From Pseudomonas salomonii (GTDB lineage: Bacteria; Pseudomonadota; Gammaproteobacteria; Pseudomonadales; Pseudomonadaceae): DNA of 64,000 nucleotides. Under the pieces are notes generated by a model, which searched no databases, was not told the DNA's origin, and saw only the letters and a list, made by a program, of their open reading frames with translations. Where the stretch lies: NCBI RefSeq assembly GCF_900107155.1, contig NZ_FNOX01000015.1:1-64000 (forward strand), in the 5' to 3' direction. Of this stretch, positions 1 to 9,848 are shown piece after piece (positions within the stretch are counted from its first letter, which is position 1; every line of letters starts with the position of its first letter). The position numbers were made by a program, and so were the translations under genes.

Positions 1-3000
1 AGTTCGTTGCCTGTGTGTACGTAGGCTTCGTTGCCGGCGCTGATTTTGCTGGCGACCAGGGTCAGGTCGGTGCCGGCGATGGCGATGAGGTCGCCGCCGG
101 CTTTGAGTTCGGCGCTTTGTTGGGTGACGGTGTCGAGTTGGGTGGTGGTTTTGGTGCCGCCTTTTTTTCCTTTGGAGTAGTCGTGTTGTTCGTTGGCGGC
201 GGCGGCCAGGGTCAGGTTTTCGCCGGCTTTGACGCTGAGGTCTTTGGCGGCACTGACGGTGCTGGCGACCACGGCGATGTCGCGGCGGGCGTCGATGGCG
301 AGGTTGCCGCCCACGTCCACGTTCGAGCCGTATTGCAGGGTGGTTTGCTCGGTGCCTTTGACGCGGCGGCGTTGGTAGGCGTAGTCGTCCTGTTCGGTCT
401 GGCTGGCGATCACCACGTCGCGCCCGGCGGTCACGCTGGCGTTGCCACCGGCCTTGAGGTCGCTGCCGACGTTGAGCACATCGCGCCCAGCGTTGAGCTT
501 GAGGGTGTCGGTGGCTTCGAAGCGCGAGGCGTCGCTGGCCACGTCGTTGCGCAGTTGGTAGCCGTCGCCTTCTTGCTTGAAGGCGGTGACGGTGCGCTCG
601 TTGAGGATGTCGCCGGTCACGGCGGTGGCGCTGATGTCGCGGGCGTTGATGATGCCGCCACGGGTGTTGCGGATCGAGTCGGTGGCGAGCATTTCCAGGC
701 GGTTGCCGGCTTGCATCAGGCCGCTGTTGTCGATGTTGCCGGCGACCATGCTGAGGTTGTTGGTGGCGCGCAGGGTGCCGCTGTTGTGCAGGTCGCCGCC
801 GGTGATCAGGCTTACGTCCTGGCCCTGGATCAGTGCGCCGTTGGGCGCCAGGCGGTTGTTGGCCTGGGCCAGGTAGAGCACTGGGGTCAGGACTTTCTGG
901 CCGTTGACCTCGGCTTCTTCCATCCACACGATGTCGTGGGTCAGCGCCGCGACTTGCTCGGCGGTCAGCGACACGCCGAGTTGCAGCTTGAGCGAGTCCT
1001 TGTAGCTGATGGCGTTGTCCATCAGGTAACGGAACAGCGCGTCGTCACTGGCGATGCCATCGATGTAGCGCTGGCCGGTGCGGGCCACCACGGCTTCGCG
1101 GATCAGGCGTTGCTCATAGAGACCATCGCCCAGGCGTTTCCAGGCGGTATCAGGGTTGTAGCCCAGTTTGCCCAGCAGGTAATCGGAGCTCATGAACTGC
1201 TTGAGGTCGGTGAGCGCCGGGTTGGTTTCGATCAGGTATTTGTGGCTGTTGTCGACCGCGGCGATTTGCGGCAGCCCTTGCACGCGGGTTACCGACGGCG
1301 CGCGGCTGTCCAGGTTCAGCGTGCCTTGGCCAGTGACCGCGCCGCTGAGTGGCTGGCCATCGACGCTGAAACCACGCTCTTGCACGGCGCTGTAGTCCAG
1401 CGGTTTTTCGCGGTCTTTGTCGGCAATCTGGCGGCCGCCGACGCTGAAGTCGCCAGTGCCCGTGGAGGCGCTGGCGGCGCTGTCCGCCTTGGCCTGTTGG
1501 CCGCTCAAACGGAACAGGCCGTTCTGGCCGGTGGGCAGGCTGAAGCCAGGCAAGGTGGCCGGGTTGACCTGGCGCTGAGCCAGGTCTGGCGGCAGTTGCG
1601 CGGTAATCGCCGGTTTCACCGTGGAGGCGAATACGTCGGAGTTGGTGTCGTGGTTTTGCGCCGGGGCCTTGATGTCGGTGGCGTTGGGGCGAATCACGCT
1701 GTTGTCGATTTTTTGCGTGGCGTTGACCGTCACCGAGCCGGCCGCCTGGATCACCGCCTGGGCAATAACGCTGCCGGCAGTCGGCACCACGTAGGTGCTG
1801 GTTTCGTAAAAGTTACCAATGCCGGCCATGATCTTGGCCAGGGTCATCTCACCTGGGCGGTAGTCGCCGGAGTTGGGGTTGTTATAGACGTTGAACTGGT
1901 TCTGGCGCTCCATGAAGGTGTTGTAGAAGCTGCGGTCACGGGTATAAAAGCCCGAATTCAGGTGCACTTCTTCACCGCCGGCGGCGCCACGGTTGGTCAG
2001 CACGTCGGTGTTGATCAGGATGTTTTTGGCGGCAGACACCGAGCTGTAGAGGTTATCGAAGGTCTGGCTGCCGACGGTCAGGTCGCCACCGGCGTTGATG
2101 AACGCCGAGGCCGAGCTGCCGACCAGCACGTCTTCGTATTTCTCTACGGAGGTGAAGTACAGCTCGCAGCCTTTGCCTTTGCAGAAGTCGTTGGAATAGA
2201 TATTGAGGTTGCCCGAGACCAGTTTCTTTTCCGTGCTGAACTGGTCGCGGCGGTTGCTCAAAGTGTCGGCCAGCAGGCGCATGTTGCCGGCGCTTTCCAG
2301 GCTGCCGGAGACGTTTTCGATCAGGCTGCTGCGCGCGCCCGCATCGTCGCGGGCAATGTCCAGGCCGCCGAGGCTGTAGACGTCGCCGTAGTGGTTGCGC
2401 ACATCGTTGGCGCGCAAGGTCATGTCGTTGCCGCTGAACAGCAGGCCCCTGTCGTTGAGCAGGTGGGTGGCGTTGAGGCGGACTTTTTCCGCGCCGCCCA
2501 AAGTGCCGTAGTTGTTCAGGGTGGTGGCGTTTACCGTGAGGTCACCGAGGGCGGTCAGGCGCCCGTGGTTGGTCAGGGTGCTGCTGTTGACCTGGGTGAC
2601 CGCGCCGCCGGCAATGCGGGCGTTTTCGCCCAAGTCCATGCTGGCGCTCGTGAGGGTCATGGCGCCGAGGCTGCTGACCCGGCCGTTGCCGCTGTAGCCG
2701 CCGGTAAGCGTGAGGTTGAGGCTGCCGTCACTGGCCAGCAGGCCGTCGTTGGTCCAGGTGTCGCCGGTGCCGGTCAGGCTTTGTGCGCCCAACAATTGGC
2801 CGCTGGCGGTCTGGGTGAATTGGCCGATGTCGAGGTTCAAGCGCCCGGCCTGGATCACGCTGCTGTTGGTCCAGCTCGCTGCCTTGATGTCCAACTGGCC
2901 GTTAGTGACAAAGCTGCCGCCGGCACGGGTGACTTGATCAGACGTCAGGTCGAATTTGCCGCTGCCGGTGTGCACGATGCGGCCACCGTTGTTGTCGAGG

Positions 3001-6000
3001 TTGCCGGCTTGCAGGTTGAGATTTTCGTTGGCACTTTCCAGCGCGCCGGAGCGGTTATCGAACAGGCCCGACACGTTGATATCGGTGTTGCCCGCGCGGC
3101 CCATGGCGCGCAGGTTGCCAGCGGCGTTGTTGAGGGTTTGCGCGGCAAGGCGCAGGGTGTCGTCGCTTTCGATCAGGCCGAAGCGGTTGCTTAAGGTGCC
3201 GGTGAGGCCGAAGTCGATGTTGCGGGCGCCGACTTTGCCGCCGTTGTTAGCCGCCGTGCCCTGGTTATCGAAGTCTGCGGCCGTGACCTTGAGCAAGGTG
3301 TTGGCATACACGCCGCCGCCCTGGTTATTCAGGCTGCTGGTGACAATGCGGTTTTCACCGCCCAGCGCCGACAGGTGCCCCAGTTGGTTGAGCACGCCGC
3401 CCTTGGCGTCGATATCCAGCGATTGCGCCTGGGTGATGCCGCCGCCGTTGTCGAACAGGCCACTGACCAGTTTGATCCAGCCTTTGCCGCTGTTGAGGAT
3501 GCCGCCGCGGGTGTTGGCCACATTGGCCGCGTTCAGGTCCAGGTTGCCGCTGAGGCTGTCGACCCGGCCGCCCTGGTTGTTGAGGGCGCCGCTCAGACGC
3601 AGCAGGTTGTCGGTCTGGCTTTGTAAGGTGCCCTGCTGGTTGTCGAGGGTGCGTGCGGCAAGCTCAAGCTTGCCCTTCTGGCTGTAGATCAGGCCGTCTT
3701 GCTGGTTGTTGACGTCACCGGCCAGCAGTTTGATCAGCAGGTCCTGCTGGCTGGCGAGGGTGCCTTTGCCGCTGTTGTTCAAATCGCCGTTGGCGAGGGT
3801 CAGGTCGAGCCGGTTTTGGCTGACCAGTTGGCCGCCACGGTTGTCGAGGCTGGCGGCGTTGAGCAGCAACGCGCCGCCACTGGCCAGGCGCGCATTGTTG
3901 GCGTTGATCAGTGCACCGCTGAGGGTGCCTTGCAGGCTGCCCTGGCTGATCAGTTGGCCGCCGCTGTTGTCCAGGCTCTGGCCGGTCAGGTTGATGTTGG
4001 CCGCGCTGATCTGGCCGCCACGGTTGAGGATCTGGCTTTGGGCGTGGTTCAAACCCAGCGATTGGCTGGAGGAAATCAAGCCGTTGTTGCTGTTATCCAG
4101 GCGCCCGGCAATGCTGAGGCCCACATCGCCCTGACTGGAGATGATGCCTTGGGCGTTGTTGAGGCTCGCCGCGCTGAGGGTTTGCAGGCCCTGGCTCACC
4201 AGGGCGCCGGCCGCGTGGTTATCGAGGGCGCCGCTGAGGTTGGCGTGCAGGCTGCCGTTTTTGCTCGACAGCGTGCCTTCGGCGCTGTTGTCGAGGCTGC
4301 CGCCGGCCACGGTCAAACCGTTCCAGCCGGAGATCAGGCCTTTGTTGGCGTTGATCAGGGTGTTCGCCTCAACGCGCAGTTGATCGGTGCTGAGGATGAC
4401 CCCGCGATCACTGTTGTCGATACGCTGGGCCGCCACGCTGAATCCGATATTGCTGGAGATTTCGCCTTGTTCGCGGTTGGTGAGGTTGGCCAGGCGCGCA
4501 AAGCTCAGCGGCCCTTTGGCGCTGATCAGGCCGGCACTGTTGTCGAGGTCGCCGCCTTGCAGGTCGAGCGCCACAGCGCGTTCGCCGATCAGGCGGCCCT
4601 GGCGCTGGATCAGCTGTTGCACCACCAGTTGCAGGTTGCCCTTGGCCGAGATTTCACCGCCGAGGCTTGAGTCCACACGCTGCCCCGCCAGGCTGAGGTC
4701 GCCCTGGCTGTTGATCAGGCCCGCCGTGTTGTCGAGGTTGGCGACGCTCAGGCTCAAGGCCTGCTGGCTGCCGATCACGCCGTTGCGGTTGCTGACATCG
4801 GCCGCCGTCAGCGTAAGGTTGCCATCGCTGACCAGTTGCCCACCCTGGCTGTTATCCAGCGCCCCGGTGCTGAGGGTTTGGCGAGTGCCGGCCGAGAGCC
4901 GGCCTTTGTCGCTGTTGTTCAATGCGCCCGCCGTTGCATCCAGCGTGGTCGCCGCGCTGATCAGGCCCTGATTACGGTTGTCCAAAGCGCCAGCGACCTT
5001 GAGGTCCACAGCGCCACGGCTGGCAATCGCACCACCGGCCTGGTTGTCAAGGCTGCCCGCCGTCACCTGCAAGAGGTTCTTGGCCGACACCACGCCTTCG
5101 ACGCTGTTATCCATCGCCTGGGCGATGCGCACCTGCAAGCTGTCGCCACTGATGACTTTGCCGCCACGGTTGTTCAGCGTGTCGGCCACCACCGCAAAGG
5201 ATTGCGTGCTGGAAAGCTCGCCGCCCTGGCTGTTGTCGACGCTGCCGAGGTTGCGCAGCAGTAATTGGCCGGGCGTGGCAATCAGGCCGTGGTCACGGTT
5301 GATCAGTTGCCCGTGGTTCAGGTCCAGGTCGATGGCGGTATTGCTGACCAGTTCGCCGTGGTCATGCTGGTCCAGCCCGGCGAGGTTTGCCTGCAGCGCG
5401 GACTTGGCGAAGATCGAGCCTTGCTGGCTGTTGTCCAGTTGCCCGGTTTTAAGCAGGATCCCGGCGTCACTGCTGATACTGCCGCGCTGGCTGTTGTTAA
5501 GGCCTGCACTGCGCAGGTCAAGCTGTTGTTTGGCGCTGATCACACCGGCCTGGCTGTTGTTCAGCGTGCCGGCATTGAGGGTTAACGCGCCGTCACTGAG
5601 TAACACGCCCTGCCCTTGGTTAAGCAGATCGCCGCTCAGGTTGATGTTCACGCCCGTTTGGCTGATAACGCGGCCGCCCTGGCTGTTGTCCAGTTGCCCG
5701 CCGTTCAATTCCAGGCCTTGGCGCGCCGCCAACAGGCCTTTGTTCTGGTTGAGCAGGCGTTGCACGGTGAGCACCAGGCCGCCGTCACCAATGACCTTGC
5801 CACCACTGTTGGTGAGTTGATCGGCACCCAGCCGCACGCGGGCCTGGCTGGAGATTTCACCTTGCTGGTTGAGAATGCTCGGGCTGTACAGGTCGACGCC
5901 ACGGGTGGCAGCGATGAGGCCACCGTTGCGGTTATCCAGGGCTGTGCCGGTAAAACTCAGCACGCCTTCGCTGACCAATTCGCCGGCTTGTTGGTTGAGC

Positions 6001-8027
6001 ACGCCGACGGTTGCCAGCAGGTCGCCCTTGGCACTGATCCGGCCGGCACCGTTTTCGATTTGACTGGCGCTGAGGATCAGGCCGCCGTCGCTGCTCAGTC
6101 GGCCGCCAGTGCTGTTGTTGAGGCTGGCGAGTTCGACGCGGGTATTGGCCTTGCTGCTGATCACGCCTTGCTGGCTGTTGTCGACGCTGCCGCCTGTGAG
6201 GGTCATTGCCCCGTCGGCAATCACCAGGCCGCCCTGGTTGGCGAGCGTATCGCCGTGCAGTACCAGGGTGTTTTTACTCGATACCAGCCCGGCCTGGGCG
6301 TTGTTGAGTTGGCCGACACTGACCTGTTGGGCGCCCTGGCTGACCAGGTTGCCTTGATTGTGGTTATCGAACAGCCCGCCGATGTTCGCGGTCAGGTTGC
6401 CCTGGCTCGCGACGGTGCCTTGGCCGCTGTTGTCCAGTCTGGCGGCCTGCAGGGTCAGCAGGCTGGTGGCCGAGAAGATCCCCAGGCGGTTGTCGATCGC
6501 GCCGCTGGCGAGCACATTGAGGTGGGCGCCCAGCAGTTTGCCGGCACGGTTATCCAGGGTCGTGGCGGTAACGCTGGTTTGGTTGGCGGAGATTTCGCCT
6601 GCGCGGTTGCTCAGCGTGCCGGCGGTAACACGGGCCTGTTCCTGGCCGGCGACCAAACCGTTGTCATTGCCCAGCTGGCTTGCGTTAAGCGTCAAGTCCT
6701 TGAAGCCAAGCACGCGACCGCCTTGGTTATCGACCTGGCCGGCATTAACCACCGCGCTCGCGCCGCTGAACGTGGCGTTTTGGTTATCCAGTTTTTGTGC
6801 CGCAGTTACCGTCAGGGTGCGGCTGGCAACCACGCTTTGGGTATTTTTAAGGCTGCCCGCAGACAGGCTGACATCGCCGTTGGCATTGCGCGTTTCATCG
6901 GCGTTGACGCCGGCCTCGATAATCCCGTTGTTGGTGACCTGGCCATTGCTGGCCAGGGTGATGCTGTCGCGGGCGGCGAGGCTCTTCTGGTTGACCAGTG
7001 CCTGGGCGCTGGTGACCTGCACATTGTTACCAGCGTAGACCTTGTCGGTCAGGTTGACGCTCTGCGCGGTGACGTTGATGTTGCCGGTGGCCGCTGTCTG
7101 CGCCAGGCTCAAATGGCCGTTGGCATCCAGCTGAATATCGCCACCACTGGCTGCCAGTGTGCCGTCTAGCTTCACGCCCACACCAGCCTCAGTGCCCACC
7201 AGCTTGATCGCACCGGCGTACATGCCGCCCAATGCCGACGAGTCGATCGCCAATTCAGGCTTGGCGCTGCCGTCATCGGCACGTGCCGTCGCATTCAAGG
7301 TCTGGGCGTTAACGTCGTTACGCCCGGCAATCACGGTCAAGTTGCGCGCATTGATCTGCGCATTAATCTTGGCCGAGCGGGTAATGATTTCGAAGCGGTC
7401 GACGTTGCTGGCGTTCAAGCCCTGGCCGTCGATGGTCACGGCGCCGCCATCGACCTGGTAACGGTCCAGGCGGCCGTTGTCGAGCACCGGTTTGCCGGTG
7501 GTCAGGGTCACATTCGGCGTATTGATGAAACCGCAGCCGCTGCACGTGATGCCGTAAGGATTGGCCACGATGACCTTGGCCGACTGCCCCGCCACTTCGG
7601 TGTAGCCCCGCAACTGGCTGGGGCTGGCGCCGTTGACTTCGTTGAGGATGATATTGGCCGCGCGGCCCTGCAGGTTGGGGTTGCCGAGGATGATCCCGCC
7701 CAACTGGGTTGACTGCGTGGTGGAGGTCGCGTTGTTGAGGATCAGCCCGTTGGCGCCGACGTTGTAGTCCTTGAACTGGTTGTGGGACAAACCACTGCCG
7801 TTGGGCGCGGCGATGTTCACCACCGGCACGCCATTACCGGCCTGGCCGACGCTGGTGCCGGGGGCGCTGACCACAATGCCTTCGGCCTGGGCCAGCAATG
7901 GCTGCCAGAACAGCGCATTGGCCAAAATCAGGGCCAGGCCACGTTTGGGCAGGCCCAGGAACGCGTCACGGCTTTTCAGGGCAGCCGAAGGCTGGCGAAC
8001 AAGGAAGGCAAACTGGCGAACATCCAT
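1..8027 (-). CDS. Two-partner secretion exoprotein TpsA, FhaB/CdiA-like (C-terminus outside window)
   Basis: This is the exported passenger of a two-partner secretion system, carried across the outer membrane by the TpsB encoded 30 bp upstream. About 2,675 residues are visible and the frame stays open to the left edge. The start MDVRQFAFLVRQPSAALK begins an extended signal peptide ending near LLAQAEG. A TPS domain follows, with the family motifs NPNL (GNPNLQG) and NPYGI (ANPYGITCSGCGF). Next comes a long run of about 21-residue beta-helix repeats (LDNxxGxL type). Around 1.1-1.2 kb a CdiA-like block reads YLIETNPALTDLKQFMSSDY, then LGYNPDTAWKRLGDG and EQRLIREAVVARTGQRY. Such proteins are adhesins or contact-dependent toxins. 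The decisive C-terminus, and any immunity gene, lies left of position 1, so toxin status is unknown. Confidence 0.93.
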   Translation of the reverse strand, partial: MDVRQFAFLVRQPSAALKSRDAFLGLPKRGLALILANALFWQPLLAQAEGIVVSAPGTSVGQAGNGVPVVNIAAPNGSGLSHNQFKDYNVGANGLILNNATSTTQSTQLGGIILGNPNLQGRAANIILNEVNGASPSQLRGYTEVAGQSAKVIVANPYGITCSGCGFINTPNVTLTTGKPVLDNGRLDRYQVDGGAVTIDGQGLNASNVDRFEIITRSAKINAQINARNLTVIAGRNDVNAQTLNATARADDGSAKPELAIDSSALGGMYAGAIKLVGTEAGVGVKLDGTLAASGGDIQLDANGHLSLAQTAATGNINVTAQSVNLTDKVYAGNNVQVTSAQALVNQKSLAARDSITLASNGQVTNNGIIEAGVNADETRNANGDVSLSAGSLKNTQSVVASRTLTVTAAQKLDNQNATFSGASAVVNAGQVDNQGGRVLGFKDLTLNASQLGNDNGLVAGQEQARVTAGTLSNRAGEISANQTSVTATTLDNRAGKLLGAHLNVLASGAIDNRLGIFSATSLLTLQAARLDNSGQGTVASQGNLTANIGGLFDNHNQGNLVSQGAQQVSVGQLNNAQAGLVSSKNTLVLHGDTLANQGGLVIADGAMTLTGGSVDNSQQGVISSKANTRVELASLNNSTGGRLSSDGGLILSASQIENGAGRISAKGDLLATVGVLNQQAGELVSEGVLSFTGTALDNRNGGLIAATRGVDLYSPSILNQQGEISSQARVRLGADQLTNSGGKVIGDGGLVLTVQRLLNQNKGLLAARQGLELNGGQLDNSQGGRVISQTGVNINLSGDLLNQGQGVLLSDGALTLNAGTLNNSQAGVISAKQQLDLRSAGLNNSQRGSISSDAGILLKTGQLDNSQQGSIFAKSALQANLAGLDQHDHGELVSNTAIDLDLNHGQLINRDHGLIATPGQLLLRNLGSVDNSQGGELSSTQSFAVVADTLNNRGGKVISGDSLQVRIAQAMDNSVEGVVSAKNLLQVTAGSLDNQAGGAIASRGAVDLKVAGALDNRNQGLISAATTLDATAGALNNSDKGRLSAGTRQTLSTGALDNSQGGQLVSDGNLTLTAADVSNRNGVIGSQQALSLSVANLDNTAGLINSQGDLSLAGQRVDSSLGGEISAKGNLQLVVQQLIQRQGRLIGERAVALDLQGGDLDNSAGLISAKGPLSFARLANLTNREQGEISSNIGFSVAAQRIDNSDRGVILSTDQLRVEANTLINANKGLISGWNGLTVAGGSLDNSAEGTLSSKNGSLHANLSGALDNHAAGALVSQGLQTLSAASLNNAQGIISSQGDVGLSIAGRLDNSNNGLISSSQSLGLNHAQSQILNRGGQISAANINLTGQSLDNSGGQLISQGSLQGTLSGALINANNARLASGGALLLNAASLDNRGGQLVSQNRLDLTLANGDLNNSGKGTLASQQDLLIKLLAGDVNNQQDGLIYSQKGKLELAARTLDNQQGTLQSQTDNLLRLSGALNNQGGRVDSLSGNLDLNAANVANTRGGILNSGKGWIKLVSGLFDNGGGITQAQSLDIDAKGGVLNQLGHLSALGGENRIVTSSLNNQGGGVYANTLLKVTAADFDNQGTAANNGGKVGARNIDFGLTGTLSNRFGLIESDDTLRLAAQTLNNAAGNLRAMGRAGNTDINVSGLFDNRSGALESANENLNLQAGNLDNNGGRIVHTGSGKFDLTSDQVTRAGGSFVTNGQLDIKAASWTNSSVIQAGRLNLDIGQFTQTASGQLLGAQSLTGTGDTWTNDGLLASDGSLNLTLTGGYSGNGRVSSLGAMTLTSASMDLGENARIAGGAVTQVNSSTLTNHGRLTALGDLTVNATTLNNYGTLGGAEKVRLNATHLLNDRGLLFSGNDMTLRANDVRNHYGDVYSLGGLDIARDDAGARSSLIENVSGSLESAGNMRLLADTLSNRRDQFSTEKKLVSGNLNIYSNDFCKGKGCELYFTSVEKYEDVLVGSSASAFINAGGDLTVGSQTFDNLYSSVSAAKNILINTDVLTNRGAAGGEEVHLNSGFYTRDRSFYNTFMERQNQFNVYNNPNSGDYRPGEMTLAKIMAGIGNFYETSTYVVPTAGSVIAQAVIQAAGSVTVNATQKIDNSVIRPNATDIKAPAQNHDTNSDVFASTVKPAITAQLPPDLAQRQVNPATLPGFSLPTGQNGLFRLSGQQAKADSAASASTGTGDFSVGGRQIADKDREKPLDYSAVQERGFSVDGQPLSGAVTGQGTLNLDSRAPSVTRVQGLPQIAAVDNSHKYLIETNPALTDLKQFMSSDYLLGKLGYNPDTAWKRLGDGLYEQRLIREAVVARTGQRYIDGIASDDALFRYLMDNAISYKDSLKLQLGVSLTAEQVAALTHDIVWMEEAEVNGQKVLTPVLYLAQANNRLAPNGALIQGQDVSLITGGDLHNSGTLRATNNLSMVAGNIDNSGLMQAGNRLEMLATDSIRNTRGGIINARDISATAVTGDILNERTVTAFKQEGDGYQLRNDVASDASRFEATDTLKLNAGRDVLNVGSDLKAGGNASVTAGRDVVIASQTEQDDYAYQRRRVKGTEQTTLQYGSNVDVGGNLAIDARRDIAVVASTVSAAKDLSVKAGENLTLAAAANEQHDYSKGKKGGTKTTTQLDTVTQQSAELKAGGDLIAIAGTDLTLVASKISAGNEAYVHTGNE
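2500..6830 (-). repeat. Degenerate ~63-bp tandem repeats encoding the TpsA beta-helix
   Basis: The DNA repeats with a period of about 63 bp, which is 21 codons. For example, the plus-strand string CTGGCTGTTGT recurs near 5426, 5488 and 5551. Each unit encodes a filamentous-haemagglutinin-type strand-turn motif such as LDNSQ(G)G followed by a hydrophobic strand. The units differ enough that they are protein repeats rather than recent DNA duplications. Borders are approximate. Confidence 0.75.
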
Positions 8028-8057
8028 TTCAAATTCTCGATGCAACGGGGCGTTGAA

Positions 8058-9722
8058 TTAGAGGAAAAAATCCATGCGGAAGTAGATCGGCGCTTCGCGC
8101 TCAAGCAGCGTGGCCGGTCGTTCCAGCGAGTGGGCAAAGGTCACGCTGGTGCTCACGTATTGGCCTCGGGCAAACAACTCCAGCGAGTTGCTCGAGACCC
8201 GGCCGTGTACCTCGCCGTTGTAGCGCGCATTGCGAATCACGCCCTGGTCATAGCCGACACTGGCGCCGTATTCACCGAACACCGGGCGCAGCCAACCCAG
8301 CGTCACCGGGCGACTCCAGCGCAGGTCGTTGCGCCAGTAACCTCCGCTGTCGCCATTGAGTTGCTGGTCCTTGTAACCGCGTACCGACGAGGAACCGCCG
8401 AGGCTCATGCGCTGCGGGCTGAACAGCACGTCTTCACTGCGTTGGCCGGTGGCCAGGCTGGTGAAACTGAACGACTCGCCCCACAGCCTGAACGGTTGCA
8501 GGTAGCTGACGGTGGCGGTGTATTTGCGGTAGCGCGCATCCGGCACGCCCGGGCCGGGGTTGTGATTGCCCTGGGCGTCGAACGCGCCGGTGCCGTTCTG
8601 CATGCCGACGTCGAGGTTGACGAAGGCGCTGCCAATACGGCGCCCGTGGTTGATGCCCAGCTGCAACTCACTGAGGCGGTTGCTGCTCTCTTTGAGGTGG
8701 CTGTCGTTGATGTAGTTGTTGGTGCGCAAATGGGCCAGGCCCACGTTCACCGAGGTTTTGCTCAGGGCGTCGCGGTGGATCACCCGCTCGGCGCGCAGCT
8801 GGTGGTTTTGGCTGTCGCCGGTTTGCTTGAAATCAAAGCCGTCGCCCTGGGCCACCGAGCGGTAATCGCTCTGGTTGTAGCTGTAGCTGAAGTTCCACCA
8901 ACCCCACGGCACGTTGTAGTAGAGCATGGCGTTTTTAGAGGTTTTTTGATGGTCGCTGATCGCGTCATGGCCGCCGCGCAGCACCAGTTGATCGGCCAGG
9001 CCGAGCGGGCTGTCCCACTCAAAGCCGGTGCCCCACTGCTGCTCGCCAGTGCTGCGCTGCCCATCGTTATTGCGCGACAGGCTGGCACGCCAGGGTTTCT
9101 GCGGGTTGTTCTTGACCAACACGGTGCTGCCGCCCACTTCGCTGCCAGGGGCCAGTTCCATTTGCGCCTGGTTGGACGGCAACCGATTAAGCTGATCGAT
9201 GGCCTGCTCGACTTCTCGCAGATTGAGCAAGTCGCCGCTATGGCCGGGAAAGGCCATGGCCAGTTCGCGCTCGGACAGTTTGCTGTTGTCGGCGCCTTTA
9301 ACCCCCTCCAGCTTGCCTTCCACCACCAATACTTGCAGACGACCGCTGGACAGGTCTTGTTGCGGCAAGTAGGCACGGCTGGTGACCAGGCCTTTGTTGA
9401 TGTAATAGTCGGTCACGCGCTTGAGCAATTCATTCAGCTGGGAAACCCCCAGGCACTGATTCACATAAGGCTTGACCAGGCGCTCGCGCTCATCGGCAGA
9501 CAAGGTGTCGGCGCCCTTGAGTTCAATGTGCTGGATGGGGAAGCAAAGGCTATCAACCGGGGTGGCGGGAGCCACCGGTTTTACCTGTTTGCCGGGCAGT
9601 TCCTTGAGTTCTTCAAGGCGTCGCTGCTGCTCTTCCAGCAGGCGGTTTTGCCGGTCGCGAATCAGGTCCTGGTCACCCGGATTAGTCGCAGCGAACGCGC
9701 TGTTGTGGGCGCTGAGGTACAA
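8058..9722 (-). CDS. TpsB outer-membrane transporter, FhaC/ShlB family (start uncertain)
   Basis: TpsB is an Omp85-superfamily barrel that exports the adjacent TpsA. After a signal-like stretch (LYLSAHNSAFAA) there is a charged helix (LIRDRQNRLLEEQQRRLEEL), then POTRA-type modules from about residue 55 to 200. The 16-strand barrel carries the conserved SSVRGYKDQQL motif and ends in phenylalanine-leucine (FRMDFFL). The length (~554 aa) is normal for the family. The listed start is a TTG inside the signal sequence. A better signal peptide would begin at the ATG at 9753, but that ATG is one base out of frame with the rest: removing one T from ATGAATTCGG gives MNRPLLCLTALYLSAHNSAF. In-frame ATT (9749) or CTG (9737) starts are alternatives. 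Confidence 0.9.
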   Translation of the reverse strand: MYLSAHNSAFAATNPGDQDLIRDRQNRLLEEQQRRLEELKELPGKQVKPVAPATPVDSLCFPIQHIELKGADTLSADERERLVKPYVNQCLGVSQLNELLKRVTDYYINKGLVTSRAYLPQQDLSSGRLQVLVVEGKLEGVKGADNSKLSERELAMAFPGHSGDLLNLREVEQAIDQLNRLPSNQAQMELAPGSEVGGSTVLVKNNPQKPWRASLSRNNDGQRSTGEQQWGTGFEWDSPLGLADQLVLRGGHDAISDHQKTSKNAMLYYNVPWGWWNFSYSYNQSDYRSVAQGDGFDFKQTGDSQNHQLRAERVIHRDALSKTSVNVGLAHLRTNNYINDSHLKESSNRLSELQLGINHGRRIGSAFVNLDVGMQNGTGAFDAQGNHNPGPGVPDARYRKYTATVSYLQPFRLWGESFSFTSLATGQRSEDVLFSPQRMSLGGSSSVRGYKDQQLNGDSGGYWRNDLRWSRPVTLGWLRPVFGEYGASVGYDQGVIRNARYNGEVHGRVSSNSLELFARGQYVSTSVTFAHSLERPATLLEREAPIYFRMDFFL

Positions 9723-9848
9723 CGCTGTCAGGCACAGTAATGGCCGAATTCATGGCGTGGGCAATTGCATATTCGATCCGTCGATAATTGAAGGCGGGAA
9801 GCTATCATCGAACTTTGAATATGCCAACATTACCTTTAAGCGCCGCTT

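Noticed and set aside
15..3194. 1059-codon open frame on the plus strand
   Set aside because: It is the reverse-strand shadow of the TpsA gene. Its translation is a low-complexity Val/Gly/Ala string, while the minus frame encodes recognisable TPS and beta-helix motifs.
2500..6830. 63-bp periodic DNA as a satellite or CRISPR-like array
   Set aside because: The period is a multiple of three, stays in the TpsA frame and encodes beta-helix repeats.
7782..9740. 652-codon plus-strand open frame over tpsB
   Set aside because: It is the shadow of TpsB, which carries the VRGY motif and the barrel C-terminus on the minus strand.
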